From JAGWRI01 sp035700805 (GTDB lineage Bacteria > Gemmatimonadota > Gemmatimonadetes > Gemmatimonadales > Gemmatimonadaceae), in NCBI GenBank assembly GCA_035700805.1, contig DASSOG010000008.1, positions 31,646 through 95,645 on the forward strand: a stretch of DNA of 64,000 nt, read 5' to 3'. Positions within the stretch are counted from its first letter, which is position 1. Each line of letters opens with the position of its first letter. Positions 1 to 7,231 of this stretch are shown here, piece by piece. Under the pieces are notes generated by a model. It saw only the letters and a list, made by a program, of their open reading frames with translations, ran no database searches and was not told the DNA's origin. Position numbers and translations under genes: made by a program.

Positions 1-859
1 GGGCCGCCGCCGCGCCGCTCCGCTGCTCGGCGGGGGACATGTTGTCGTTCACCGCGGACGTGGCAATGGACTGCACAATCTCGTGCGCGAAACCGTAGAT
101 CGCCTGGGCGGCGTCGGCCGGGCTGCGCGGCATGGTGACCACCACCACGTTGTGGTCGGGCGACGCATTGAGCGTGCGTCCCTCACCGCCAAGCACCAGC
201 GACAGCACCAGCTTGCCCCCGGTCTGTCGCGTGGTGGTGAGGAAGCGCCGCAAGCGGGGGCGCACGGCGTCAAAGAGCGAATCGACAGCGGTCACCACGC
301 CGCGCCGGGACGTCTCCTGCGCCATCCAGTAGGCGTGGTAGAACTGGCTGGACTCACTGGCTTCGGCCTGCGTGAACAACCGCAGCCACTCGCGACTCTG
401 GGCCGTGGGAAAGAACGAATTGAGCAGCGCGTACTGCTGCCGCGCCGCGGGTTCGCGCGGCGGCACTCCGCCCGCGCGCACAAAGGCATCGATGGCCGTC
501 GTCAGCGTGTCCCACGAGTCGAAGTACAGCGGCAGGAACTGCCCGTTGGCAATCTCCGGGTTGCGGGCCATGAGCGTGGCCAACTGGGCATGATTGGCAT
601 CCAGCCCCGTGAGCACGTGCTGTTCCGCGCGCACGGCGTCCAGCGTGTCGCGATAGCCGCGGCGGAACACCGGCACCTGCGAGACGTCGCGCGTGAGCAA
701 CGCGTAGCCATGGAGCCACAGGTCGATGTGCTCCTCGATAGTCACCGGCCACTGGCGAGTGACGGGGACCGGCGCCGACCCCGGCCGGCCCGAACCCGCG
801 CAGCCCGTTGCGGCCGCCAGTGTGAGCGCCAGGAGCAGCCGCGATCTGATGGCGTTCAC
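1..859 (-). CDS. Putative lipoprotein of unknown function (C-terminus cut by window edge)
   Basis: Reading starts at a GTG that overlaps the stop of the upstream zinc-ribbon gene by four bases (GTGA), so the two are translationally coupled. The first 20 residues look like a lipoprotein signal: a short basic stretch, a Leu/Ala-rich core, then ATGC with Cys20 as the likely lipidation site, followed by a Gly/Ser/Pro linker. The remaining ~265 visible residues are mostly helical in composition and open to the left edge without a stop. An AHEIVQ segment near the visible end resembles, but does not complete, an HExxH zinc-protease motif. I do not recognise the family. It is probably envelope-anchored; function unknown. 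Confidence 0.7.
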   Translation of the reverse strand, partial: MNAIRSRLLLALTLAAATGCAGSGRPGSAPVPVTRQWPVTIEEHIDLWLHGYALLTRDVSQVPVFRRGYRDTLDAVRAEQHVLTGLDANHAQLATLMARNPEIANGQFLPLYFDSWDTLTTAIDAFVRAGGVPPREPAARQQYALLNSFFPTAQSREWLRLFTQAEASESSQFYHAYWMAQETSRRGVVTAVDSLFDAVRPRLRRFLTTTRQTGGKLVLSLVLGGEGRTLNASPDHNVVVVTMPRSPADAAQAIYGFAHEIVQSIATSAVNDNMSPAEQRSGAAAA

Positions 860-1485
860 GCCTCGACCCCGGTGGAGCGTCCGCACGCCACGCAGAATTT
901 CCAGCCCATCTCGAGCTCGGCGCCGCAGGCGCCGCAGTTCCTCACCGTCAGGTTCTGCCCGCAGTGCGGGCAGAACACGATGGTCCGGCCATGGGGCAGC
1001 GGGCCGCTGCAGTAGCGGCAGCGCGAACCCTCCACCGCGGCCGCGGCGGCCGCTGCCGTGGCAGGCGTGGAGAGGCGCACCGTCGAACTGGCGCGGTGCG
1101 GGGCGATGTCGGGGCTCGCGGCATCCGCGGCCGCGGGATCCTGCCGCTGGAGCGCGGCGGGGGAGAGGGCCACCTGCGCGGACCCGAATTCGCGAAACGC
1201 TCCGGGATCGGGGTTGGGCGACTGCAGCTCCTGCGCCAGCGCGTCGCGCATGCGGTCGTCCACGATCAGGTACCCCCGCGCGCCCGAGAGGAGCTGCATG
1301 AGCGTCAGCTCATAATCCTCGTTGGTGTCCAGCGCCAGCTCCCGCCGGAAATGCCGGTATGGCAGCAGCGTCTGGTACAGCTCGGCCACCTCGAACGGTT
1401 GCGTGAGGTAGCGCGGCTGCGTCTTGCGCACCGTCTCCGTGAGCACCGAGAACATGCGGTCCATCGCGTCCATCGCGTCCTCCAC
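856..1485 (-). CDS. Zinc-ribbon protein of unknown function
   Basis: A 209-aa protein with two parts. The first ~75 residues are a helical domain without a recognised family. A low-complexity Ala/Pro/Ser linker with an eight-alanine run then leads to a C-terminal double zinc ribbon with four CxxC knuckles (CRYC, CPHC, CGAC, CVAC), as in zinc-ribbon proteins that act as scaffolds or nucleic-acid/protein adaptors. The start is a GTG directly after the RNase H stop codon, with zero spacing; an ATG four codons later is an alternative. It sits between RNase HI and the lipoprotein and overlaps the latter, so the three form one operon. The function is unknown and the zinc-binding inference rests on the cysteine spacing only. 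Confidence 0.8.
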   Translation of the reverse strand: MEDAMDAMDRMFSVLTETVRKTQPRYLTQPFEVAELYQTLLPYRHFRRELALDTNEDYELTLMQLLSGARGYLIVDDRMRDALAQELQSPNPDPGAFREFGSAQVALSPAALQRQDPAAADAASPDIAPHRASSTVRLSTPATAAAAAAAVEGSRCRYCSGPLPHGRTIVFCPHCGQNLTVRNCGACGAELEMGWKFCVACGRSTGVEA

Positions 1486-2130
1486 TTAGTCGAGCAGCGT
1501 CGCCTGGGCCACGGCGGGAAATGGCCGCGACGGCTTGAATCTATGCGACTCGGGAAACGGTGCCGGATCGGCGAGCAGGCGGCCGCGCCCGCGCCCGGCG
1601 GCCAGCCAGGTGTCAAAGCCCGAGGGCACGGCCCCGTCCGAGGATGATTGTTCGCGAGCCGCGCGGACCGCCAGGTCGTTGGCATACTCGTTCTGGACGT
1701 GTCCGTCGTGCCCCCGCACCCACGCCCACTGGACCTCGTGGGGTCGCACGGCCTCCACGGCCTCCTTCCAGAGCGGCAGGTTCTCGATGGCGCCGCCCTT
1801 GCGCCGCCACCCACGCTGCATCCATCCGGCCACCCACTCGCTCATGCCCTTCACCAGGTACTGCGAGTCGCTGGTGAACCTCACGCGGAAGCGGCCCCCC
1901 TTGGCCGACAACACGCGAAATGCCTCGATCACGCTCAGCAGCGCCATGCGGTTGTTGGTGGTGGCGGGTTCCGCCCGCCAGAAATCACGACGCACGATGC
2001 GCCCGTCCTCCGCGCGATACTCGATCACGCCGCCGGCACCGCCCGGGTTGTCGCCCTCCTGTCCGTTGCCCAGGCATGATTCGTCGGCGTAGATGGCCAC
2101 GAGCGGGAATTGCGGCAGGATGTCGCTCAT
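1486..2130 (-). CDS. RNase HI family protein with altered catalytic residues
   Basis: A 214-aa protein whose first ~155 residues match the RNase HI fold, which cuts the RNA strand of RNA:DNA hybrids. The landmarks are clear: YADESCLGN (Asp16), TTNNRM, TSDSQY (Asp88), the basic W-x-x-RGW helix and RGHDGH (His141). Two of the four canonical acidic residues differ. The Glu of the NNRMEL motif is Ala63, and the Asp of the last motif is Asn151, followed by Asp152. A Glu (Glu17) directly follows the first Asp, where most RNases HI have Gly. A ~55-residue tail follows. I chose the ATG at 2130 because the family homology begins there. Activity may be altered or rearranged. It is the first gene of the RNase H/zinc-ribbon/lipoprotein run. 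Confidence 0.85.
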   Translation of the reverse strand: MSDILPQFPLVAIYADESCLGNGQEGDNPGGAGGVIEYRAEDGRIVRRDFWRAEPATTNNRMALLSVIEAFRVLSAKGGRFRVRFTSDSQYLVKGMSEWVAGWMQRGWRRKGGAIENLPLWKEAVEAVRPHEVQWAWVRGHDGHVQNEYANDLAVRAAREQSSSDGAVPSGFDTWLAAGRGRGRLLADPAPFPESHRFKPSRPFPAVAQATLLD

Positions 2131-2167
2131 GCGTCCAGCCGCCACCGCCGCTGGCGGTCGCGCGCCT

Positions 2168-2386
2168 TCATCGCACCAGCTCCAGCGTATCGATCTCGTC
2201 GATGAACAACCGCAGGTGATCTCCGGTGGTCGGGTTCCGGGCCTCAATCAGTTCGCGCCTGCCGCGCAGCGAGAGCCGCTCGGGCACGACGACGTATTCC
2301 GTCCCCCGTCGGTACACGACAATCCGCGATCCGTTCGTGATCGCCCGCTCCAGCATGTCGTACTGCTGATGGTTCAACTCTGCCAT
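2168..2386 (-). CDS. Small conserved-looking protein, 72 aa
   Basis: A 72-aa mixed alpha/beta protein starting MAELNHQQY. It has an initial helix (MLERAI) followed by alternating beta-like segments (RIVVYRRG, TEYVVVPE) and an acidic end (IDEIDTLELV). The ATG at 2386 lies inside the end of the M20 peptidase gene and overlaps it by 13 bases, which argues for coupled translation. The frame stays open further upstream, but only as a shadow of the peptidase. There is no signal peptide or membrane segment. The family is not recognised; the fold could be a small SH3-like or barrel domain, but that is a guess. Confidence 0.65.
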   Translation of the reverse strand: MAELNHQQYDMLERAITNGSRIVVYRRGTEYVVVPERLSLRGRRELIEARNPTTGDHLRLFIDEIDTLELVR

Positions 2387-3546
2387 GTGGCTCCCGTGCC
2401 GCCGCACCAGTCGCGTGCCAGGTGTTCGAGCACGGTGGCGGCGTGCTGCACCTGCTGTACGTCCACGTATTCCTCGGGCCCGTGGGCCAGTGCAATATCG
2501 CCTGGCCCAAAACAAATGGCCGGAATTCCGGCGGCATTCAGGATAGCGCAATCCGTCCACGCGCTCATCCCCTCCATGCGCACCGGAAGCCCCTCGCGCG
2601 TCACGGCGGCGCGCAATGCGCGCACCACCGGGGCATCCGCCGGCACGTCACTGGGGTCCTGGGCCAGCTCCACCTCGACGTCCGCCCGCAATTCGGGGCG
2701 ACGCGCACGGACCCGATCACATGCCGCCGCCACCTCGGCCAGCACCTGCGCCGGAGTCTCACCGGGCATGGTGCGCCGCTCCACGCGCAGTTCGCAGCGG
2801 TCGGGATAGGTGGACATTCCCGTGCCGCCCGCGATCAACGCGGCGTGCAGCGACGCGTGGCCCAGCAGCCGGTGCACGTGCGTGGTCAGTTCGCCGGCGT
2901 CGAGTGCATCCAGCTCGGCGAGCACCAGGCCGGCGTGGCGGATGGCGTCCACTCCCACGTCGTAGCGACTGCCGTGCGCGGCGCGGCCATGAAAGGTGAG
3001 CCGCAGCCACACGAATCCGCGATGCGCCGGCATGATGGCCAGTTGCGTGGGCTCGGCCACGATGGCGGCGTCCGCGCGGATGCCGGCATCCACCAGCGCG
3101 CGCGTGCCCGCGCTCGCAAACTCCTCGTCCACGACGGCTGCCACGATGACCTCGCCATGCGTCAGCCCGTCGGCCGCGCGCGCGGCGGCGGCGCACATGG
3201 CGGCCACGCCGGACTTCATGTCCGCGGCGCCGCGTCCGTAGATCCGGCCGTCCCGCTCACGCGCCTCAAAGGGCGCGTGCACCATGCCTTCCACGCCCAC
3301 CACGTCCAGGTGGCCGTTGAACATGAGCGAACGCTTACCAGGCGTGCCCACCCGGGCGATGACGTTCGGACGGCCGGGCGCCACCTCCTGGAGTTCCACC
3401 CGGCACCCCCACGCCTCGAGCACGCCGGCGAGGAGTCGTGCCGCCTCTCCCTCGCCCGGGGCCCCCGGCACCAGGGAGGGGTTCCGCGAGTCGGCGCGCA
3501 CCAGCGCGCGCGTCAGCCCTGCCGCATCGCCGCGTTCGAGTCGCAT
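2374..3546 (-). CDS. M20 family metallopeptidase (ArgE/DapE-like deacylase)
   Basis: A 390-aa cytoplasmic zinc hydrolase of the M20 family (acetylornithine deacetylase, succinyl-diaminopimelate desuccinylase and carboxypeptidase relatives). The metal and catalytic motifs are all visible: FNGHLDVV (first His and catalytic Asp), GRGAADMKSG (bridging Asp), VVDEEFASAG (catalytic Glu and metal ligand), an AEPT motif, and the late AHGPEEYV His. The central dimerisation domain starts near FHGRAAHGS. It overlaps the upstream GHMP kinase by 34 bases and the downstream 72-aa gene by 13, so it belongs to the same operon. No arginine or lysine biosynthesis gene is adjacent, so the exact acylated substrate cannot be assigned. 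Confidence 0.9.
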   Translation of the reverse strand: MRLERGDAAGLTRALVRADSRNPSLVPGAPGEGEAARLLAGVLEAWGCRVELQEVAPGRPNVIARVGTPGKRSLMFNGHLDVVGVEGMVHAPFEARERDGRIYGRGAADMKSGVAAMCAAAARAADGLTHGEVIVAAVVDEEFASAGTRALVDAGIRADAAIVAEPTQLAIMPAHRGFVWLRLTFHGRAAHGSRYDVGVDAIRHAGLVLAELDALDAGELTTHVHRLLGHASLHAALIAGGTGMSTYPDRCELRVERRTMPGETPAQVLAEVAAACDRVRARRPELRADVEVELAQDPSDVPADAPVVRALRAAVTREGLPVRMEGMSAWTDCAILNAAGIPAICFGPGDIALAHGPEEYVDVQQVQHAATVLEHLARDWCGGTGATWQS

Positions 3547-4517
3547 TCGACCAGTCCCTCCTCATCCAGGGTAAAGGGCAACGATTCCCCCAGCGCCGTG
3601 GCGACGTGTCGCACCCGGTCTTCGGCGCCGTCACGCGCAATGATGAGCACGCATCCGCCGCCCGATGCACCAGTGGCCTTGGCGCCCAGCGCGCCGGCGG
3701 CGCGGGTCCGCTCGATGATCGTGTCAATGCGCGGCGTGGGGATGGCGGGGTGCAGCGCCCGCTGGTGTGTCCAGTGCTCAGCCACCGCCGCGCCGAGTGC
3801 ATCCACGTCGCAGGCTCGGCAGGCCTCGATCATCTGCGTGGCCAGCTCGCGCATGCGCGTGAGCGCGCGCGTCACGCGCGGCTCGCCCGCGGCCCAGGCG
3901 TCGAGCACGCCGGTGATCGTGTTGCCCGAAATGCGCGACTCGCCGGTGTACACCAGGAGACAGCGGCGCTCCAACGCCTGACGCAGCGTGGGTGGCAGCG
4001 GCAGGCGTTCCACGCCGACGGCGGCCCCTTTCCCAAAGGTGAGGCCGAGCAGCCCACCGTGGGTGGCGCAGTAGTGGTCCTGCCGGCCGCCGGCTACGCC
4101 CAGGTCTTCCACCTCGATCTGGCGTCCGCGTTCGGCAATGTGCACGCGATCCAGCGGCAGGCCGCGCCACCGATCGAGCGCGCCAAGCACCGCCGCCGAA
4201 GCCGCGGAAGAACCGCCGAGTCCGGCGCCGATGGGGAAGTCACTGTGCATGTCGGCGCGCAGCAGCTGGGCAGCCCCCGCGCGCCGCAGTGCGGCGCTGA
4301 TGAGCGGGGTATCAGGGTTTGCTTCTGCGCTGGTTGCACCCCCACTCGGGGCCGCCGGGTCTGGCGGCGTACGCTCCCGCAACACCACCGTGGCGTACCG
4401 CGCGATGGCCGCGGCACAGACCACACCCCCCTCGCGGTCCGCATACGGAGGTACATCCGTCCATCCGCCGCCAAAGTCCATGCGCGTGGGGGCACGCATG
4501 GCCACCACGCGGGCCAT
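3513..4517 (-). CDS. GHMP-family sugar kinase (heptose-7-phosphate or L-fucose/galactokinase-like)
   Basis: A 334-aa GHMP kinase. The N-terminal MRAPTRMDFGGGWTD motif is typical of the HddA (D-glycero-alpha-D-manno-heptose-7-phosphate kinase) and fucokinase branch. The ATP-binding glycine/serine loop GAGLGGSSAASAA follows near residue 97, and the C-terminal GAKATGASGGGC motif near residue 280. It phosphorylates a sugar or sugar phosphate in the cytoplasm. It is separated by one base from the NTF2-like gene upstream and overlaps the M20 peptidase downstream. None of the usual heptose nucleotide genes (gmhA, gmhB, hddC) lies nearby, so the substrate is open. Confidence 0.88.
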   Translation of the reverse strand: MARVVAMRAPTRMDFGGGWTDVPPYADREGGVVCAAAIARYATVVLRERTPPDPAAPSGGATSAEANPDTPLISAALRRAGAAQLLRADMHSDFPIGAGLGGSSAASAAVLGALDRWRGLPLDRVHIAERGRQIEVEDLGVAGGRQDHYCATHGGLLGLTFGKGAAVGVERLPLPPTLRQALERRCLLVYTGESRISGNTITGVLDAWAAGEPRVTRALTRMRELATQMIEACRACDVDALGAAVAEHWTHQRALHPAIPTPRIDTIIERTRAAGALGAKATGASGGGCVLIIARDGAEDRVRHVATALGESLPFTLDEEGLVECDSNAAMRQG

Positions 4518-4518
4518 C

Positions 4519-4992
4519 TCAGCTCGAGTGGTCGTGCACGATGCGCCACCGCCCGTTCACGCGGCGCATTACCAGCGATGTGGGACCGCGGGCGACGATG
4601 GAATCACCCCGCGTGAGGACGTACCACGCAATCGTGTTCACCACATCGGGAGCGAGGAGGTCCACTTCCACGTCCTGGAAGTGCAGTGAATCGCGCTGCG
4701 CCCCGGGGGCAAAGCGGGCGGCGTACACGGCGCGGATGGCGTCCACCCCGTGGAGCACGCGCGTGCTGGTGATGAACGTGGTGCCCGAGTCGGGCAGGTA
4801 GTCGGAGATGAACTCATCCAGGTTTCCGGCATCCCACGCACCGGCGCCATGATCGAGCACGGCAAAGATTTCGCGGCGTACCATGGCCGGATCCTGCGTC
4901 GTCGCGGCCGGCTTCACCGCCAGCCGTGCCAGGCTGAACCACGCAACCACCACGAGGACGAGCAGCAGGATCAGGTGGCGCGGCCGGAACAC
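4519..4992 (-). CDS. Membrane-anchored SnoaL/DUF4440-like (NTF2-fold) protein
   Basis: A 157-aa protein with one N-terminal hydrophobic segment (about residues 7-27: LILLLVLVVVAWFSL) acting as a signal anchor. A NTF2-like cone domain follows, of the kind found in SnoaL/DUF4440 proteins (DEFISDYLPDSGTTF, GVDAIRAVY, a final RRVNGRWRIVHDH strand). Such domains bind small ligands or serve as non-catalytic partners; no catalytic residue pattern allows a reaction to be named. The start is a GTG (V-F-R-P-R-H). It lies 14 bases after the phasin/H1-like gene and one base before the kinase gene. Confidence 0.75.
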   Translation of the reverse strand: MFRPRHLILLLVLVVVAWFSLARLAVKPAATTQDPAMVRREIFAVLDHGAGAWDAGNLDEFISDYLPDSGTTFITSTRVLHGVDAIRAVYAARFAPGAQRDSLHFQDVEVDLLAPDVVNTIAWYVLTRGDSIVARGPTSLVMRRVNGRWRIVHDHSS

Positions 4993-5006
4993 GGGGGGCT
5001 TCGTGA

Positions 5007-5717
5007 TCAGCGCTTCCGCGCCGAGGACTTGCCGGCGGACTTGCTGGCGGACTTGGTGGCGGTCTTGTGCCCGGACTTCTTCGCAGCGGGCTTCTTTGAA
5101 GTCGACTTGGCGGCGGTGGACTTCTTGTGCGCCGTCTTGCCGGCGGCTTTGCTGGCGGCCGGCTTGCCTGTCTTCTTATGGGAAGACTTCGCAGTCGCGG
5201 ACTTCTTTGCCGCCTTGGCCGGCTTGGCGTCGTGAGGCATGAACACCTTGGACGGCGGCTTCGGTTTGCGCGGCGGGTGCAGCTTGGCGAATGCCGCCGC
5301 GGCGAGCTCCGCCGCATGCGCGGCCTGGGCGCGCACCAGCGCGGCCTTGTCCGCGGCAATGCGCGTGGCGGTTGGCCGGCTACGCTCCGACGGCGACCGC
5401 CGTGAGTGCGCCGCTTCGGCCTCGCGCAACAACTTGTCGGCTTCGTCCTGCGTCATCTGCCCGCGCCGCACCATGAATGCCGTGAGGTCGCGCGCGCTCT
5501 CGATGGCGAAACCCGCAATGCCGGCGCCAGCGCTGATCACGTCCTTCATGGCCGCCGCCACCTGACTGCCGGCTTCGCGGCTGATCTGCTGCGCCTTCTC
5601 AGTCAGTTCGGCAAGGGTGTCGCGGGCGTCGGCGCGGTGTCCGGGTCCTCGGCGCGGTGCGCCTGCCTGAGGTGCCGCGTCGCCGCCTGCAGGTCCCGAT
5701 TGCACAGAATCCGGCAT
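5007..5717 (-). CDS. Phasin-like protein with histone-H1-like Lys/Ala tail
   Basis: A 236-aa protein in two parts. After a flexible Pro/Gly/Arg-rich start, residues ~30-110 form an amphipathic helical region resembling poly(3-hydroxyalkanoate) granule phasins (DTLAELTEKAQQISREAGS, then FMVRRGQMTQDEADKLL). From about residue 145 to the end the chain is a low-complexity Lys/Ala/Ser/Thr tail (repeats such as AAKK, KSTAAKS, KPAAKKSG) like eukaryotic histone H1, bacterial Hc1/AlgP or PhaF. Such tails bind DNA without sequence specificity. By analogy with PhaF it could tether granules or membrane patches to the nucleoid, but no pha gene is seen here. A nucleoid-associated protein without any granule role is the alternative. 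Confidence 0.8.
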   Translation of the reverse strand: MPDSVQSGPAGGDAAPQAGAPRRGPGHRADARDTLAELTEKAQQISREAGSQVAAAMKDVISAGAGIAGFAIESARDLTAFMVRRGQMTQDEADKLLREAEAAHSRRSPSERSRPTATRIAADKAALVRAQAAHAAELAAAAFAKLHPPRKPKPPSKVFMPHDAKPAKAAKKSATAKSSHKKTGKPAASKAAGKTAHKKSTAAKSTSKKPAAKKSGHKTATKSASKSAGKSSARKR

Positions 5718-5847
5718 TAGTTACGTCCACCAGGTTCAAGCTTGGAAGTAGGGGGCCACTTCGCCCCGAAACGTTTGATGGTCCCAGGTGCGCACGCTAA
5801 GTTCGCGGGCATGGGGGTCCGTAGAGGGAGAGGCAGAGTGCGCGGCA

Positions 5848-5875
5848 AGTATATGATTTTTCGACAGCTATGCAA
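5848..5875 (-). promoter_or_regulatory. Candidate sigma-70-type promoter for the phasin/H1-like gene
   Basis: In the 256-base divergent gap 5718-5973, the minus strand reads TTGCAT (5875-5870), 16 bases, then TATACT (5853-5848). The -10 is a good match; the -35 keeps only TTG. Transcription would start about 125 bases before the ATG at 5717. This is the AT-richest part of the gap. I see no equally clear plus-strand promoter for the CoA-transferase, although GATAAT (5935) and TATAGC (5949) are possible -10 elements without a -35. Confidence 0.35.
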
Positions 5876-5973
5876 GGAGTGGGGACCCGGCGCGGGGCAG
5901 GGTTTCCCGCCGCGAACATCCGCGTGCGACGACTGATAATACGGCCAATATAGCGCCACTACAAGGCCATTAT

Positions 5974-7062
5974 ATGCTCAAGAACATCAAAATCCTCGAC
6001 TTGTCGCGCGTCCTCGCCGGCCCGCTGTGCTCCATGCTGCTCGCCGACCTTGGCGCTGACGTCATCAAGGTGGAGCGGCCGGGCTCCGGCGATGACACCC
6101 GAGGCTGGGGGCCGCCCTTCGACGAACGGGGTGAAAGCGCCTACTACTTGTCCGTGAACCGGAACAAGCTCAGCGTGGCGGGAGACCTGGACCGGCCCGA
6201 GGATGTGGCGCTCGTGCACCGATTGATGGCAGACGCCGATGTCGTGCTGGAGAACTACCGGCCCGGCGCGCTCGCGCGTCGCGGGCTGGATGTCACGGCC
6301 ATGCTGGCCGAGCATCCTCGGCTGGTCTGGTGCACGATCACCGGGTTCGGGCTGGAGAGTGCGCGACCGGGGTACGACTTCGTCGTGCAGGCGGAGTCGG
6401 GGTGGATGGCCATCACTGGCGAGCCGGACGGTGATCCAATGAAGGTGGGGGTGGCCCTGGTGGACGTGGTGACCGGCAAGGACGCGGCCATTGCCATCCT
6501 CGCGGCCTTGTTCGAGCGAGAGCGGACGGGTGCCGGGCGGCATGTCGCGGTCTCGCTGCATGCCAGCGCCGTGGCATCGCTGATGAATGTGGCCCAGAAC
6601 GCGCTGGTGTCGGGCGCGCAGCCCACCCGGTGGGGGAACGGGCATCCCAACCTGGTGCCATACCAGCTTTTTCACGCGGTTGACCAGCCGGTGGTGATTG
6701 CCGTAGGGAATGACGCGCAGTGGCGCGCGTGCGCCGGCGCGCTGGGGCTCGACGCGTTGGCAACCGACGCTGAACTGGCCACCAACGCGGGGCGGGTGAC
6801 GCATCGCGACCGGCTGGTGGGAGCGGTGGCCGAGCGCGTGCGCACGCGGCCCGCGGCGCACTGGGAGCAGGTTCTGGCGGCGGTGGGGGTGCCGAGCGGG
6901 GTGGTGCGTCCGGTGCTCGATGTGCTGCGCGACCTGCCTGGGGCGTCCGCACTCACGGGGATGCCGTCCAGCGTGGGCGGGACGGTGCGGCGTCCACCCC
7001 CGAAACTGGACGAGCACGGGGCGTTGATCCGGGCGCACGGGTGGGCGGCGTTCGCCCGATGA
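5974..7062 (+). CDS. CaiB/BaiF class III CoA-transferase
   Basis: A 362-aa family III CoA-transferase, cytoplasmic, moving CoA between organic acids through a glutamyl/aspartyl-anhydride mechanism and working as an interlocked homodimer. Visible marks are the N-terminal KILDLSRVLAGP, the LADLGADVIKVE nucleotide-fold strand, the VNRNK loop, and the PMKVGVALVD motif, whose Asp164 aligns with the catalytic Asp of the family. The length is a little short of the usual ~400 residues but the fold is complete. It starts at an ATG after an AT-rich leader and stands alone between a divergent neighbour and the sigma-factor gene. The acyl substrates cannot be told from sequence. Confidence 0.9.
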   Translation: MLKNIKILDLSRVLAGPLCSMLLADLGADVIKVERPGSGDDTRGWGPPFDERGESAYYLSVNRNKLSVAGDLDRPEDVALVHRLMADADVVLENYRPGALARRGLDVTAMLAEHPRLVWCTITGFGLESARPGYDFVVQAESGWMAITGEPDGDPMKVGVALVDVVTGKDAAIAILAALFERERTGAGRHVAVSLHASAVASLMNVAQNALVSGAQPTRWGNGHPNLVPYQLFHAVDQPVVIAVGNDAQWRACAGALGLDALATDAELATNAGRVTHRDRLVGAVAERVRTRPAAHWEQVLAAVGVPSGVVRPVLDVLRDLPGASALTGMPSSVGGTVRRPPPKLDEHGALIRAHGWAAFAR

Positions 7063-7192
7063 CCCGGCGTTCCCGAGCATCAGCCGAAGGTCGTGGGGAG
7101 GTCAGGCTGACCGTGGGAGGGGCGTTACTTCGCCATCGTGGGGCTCGTCTTTCCAGCGTGGTACCCGTGGGGGTTGGCGGCGCGGGTGACGC

Positions 7193-7211
7193 TCCCTGTT
7201 CGATACAGGGA
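7193..7211 (+). promoter_or_regulatory. Perfect 7-bp inverted repeat just before the ECF sigma-factor start
   Basis: TCCCTGT (7193-7199), a five-base loop TCGAT, and ACAGGGA (7205-7211). The right arm contains an AGGGA segment, a Shine-Dalgarno-like sequence close to the start codon (GTG at 7214 or 7232). The repeat could be an operator or an RNA hairpin hiding the ribosome site. A second small palindrome, GGTCAG-G-CTGACC, lies at 7100-7112. Confidence 0.4.
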
Positions 7212-7231
7212 AAGTGGGTTACTGTAGGGTC

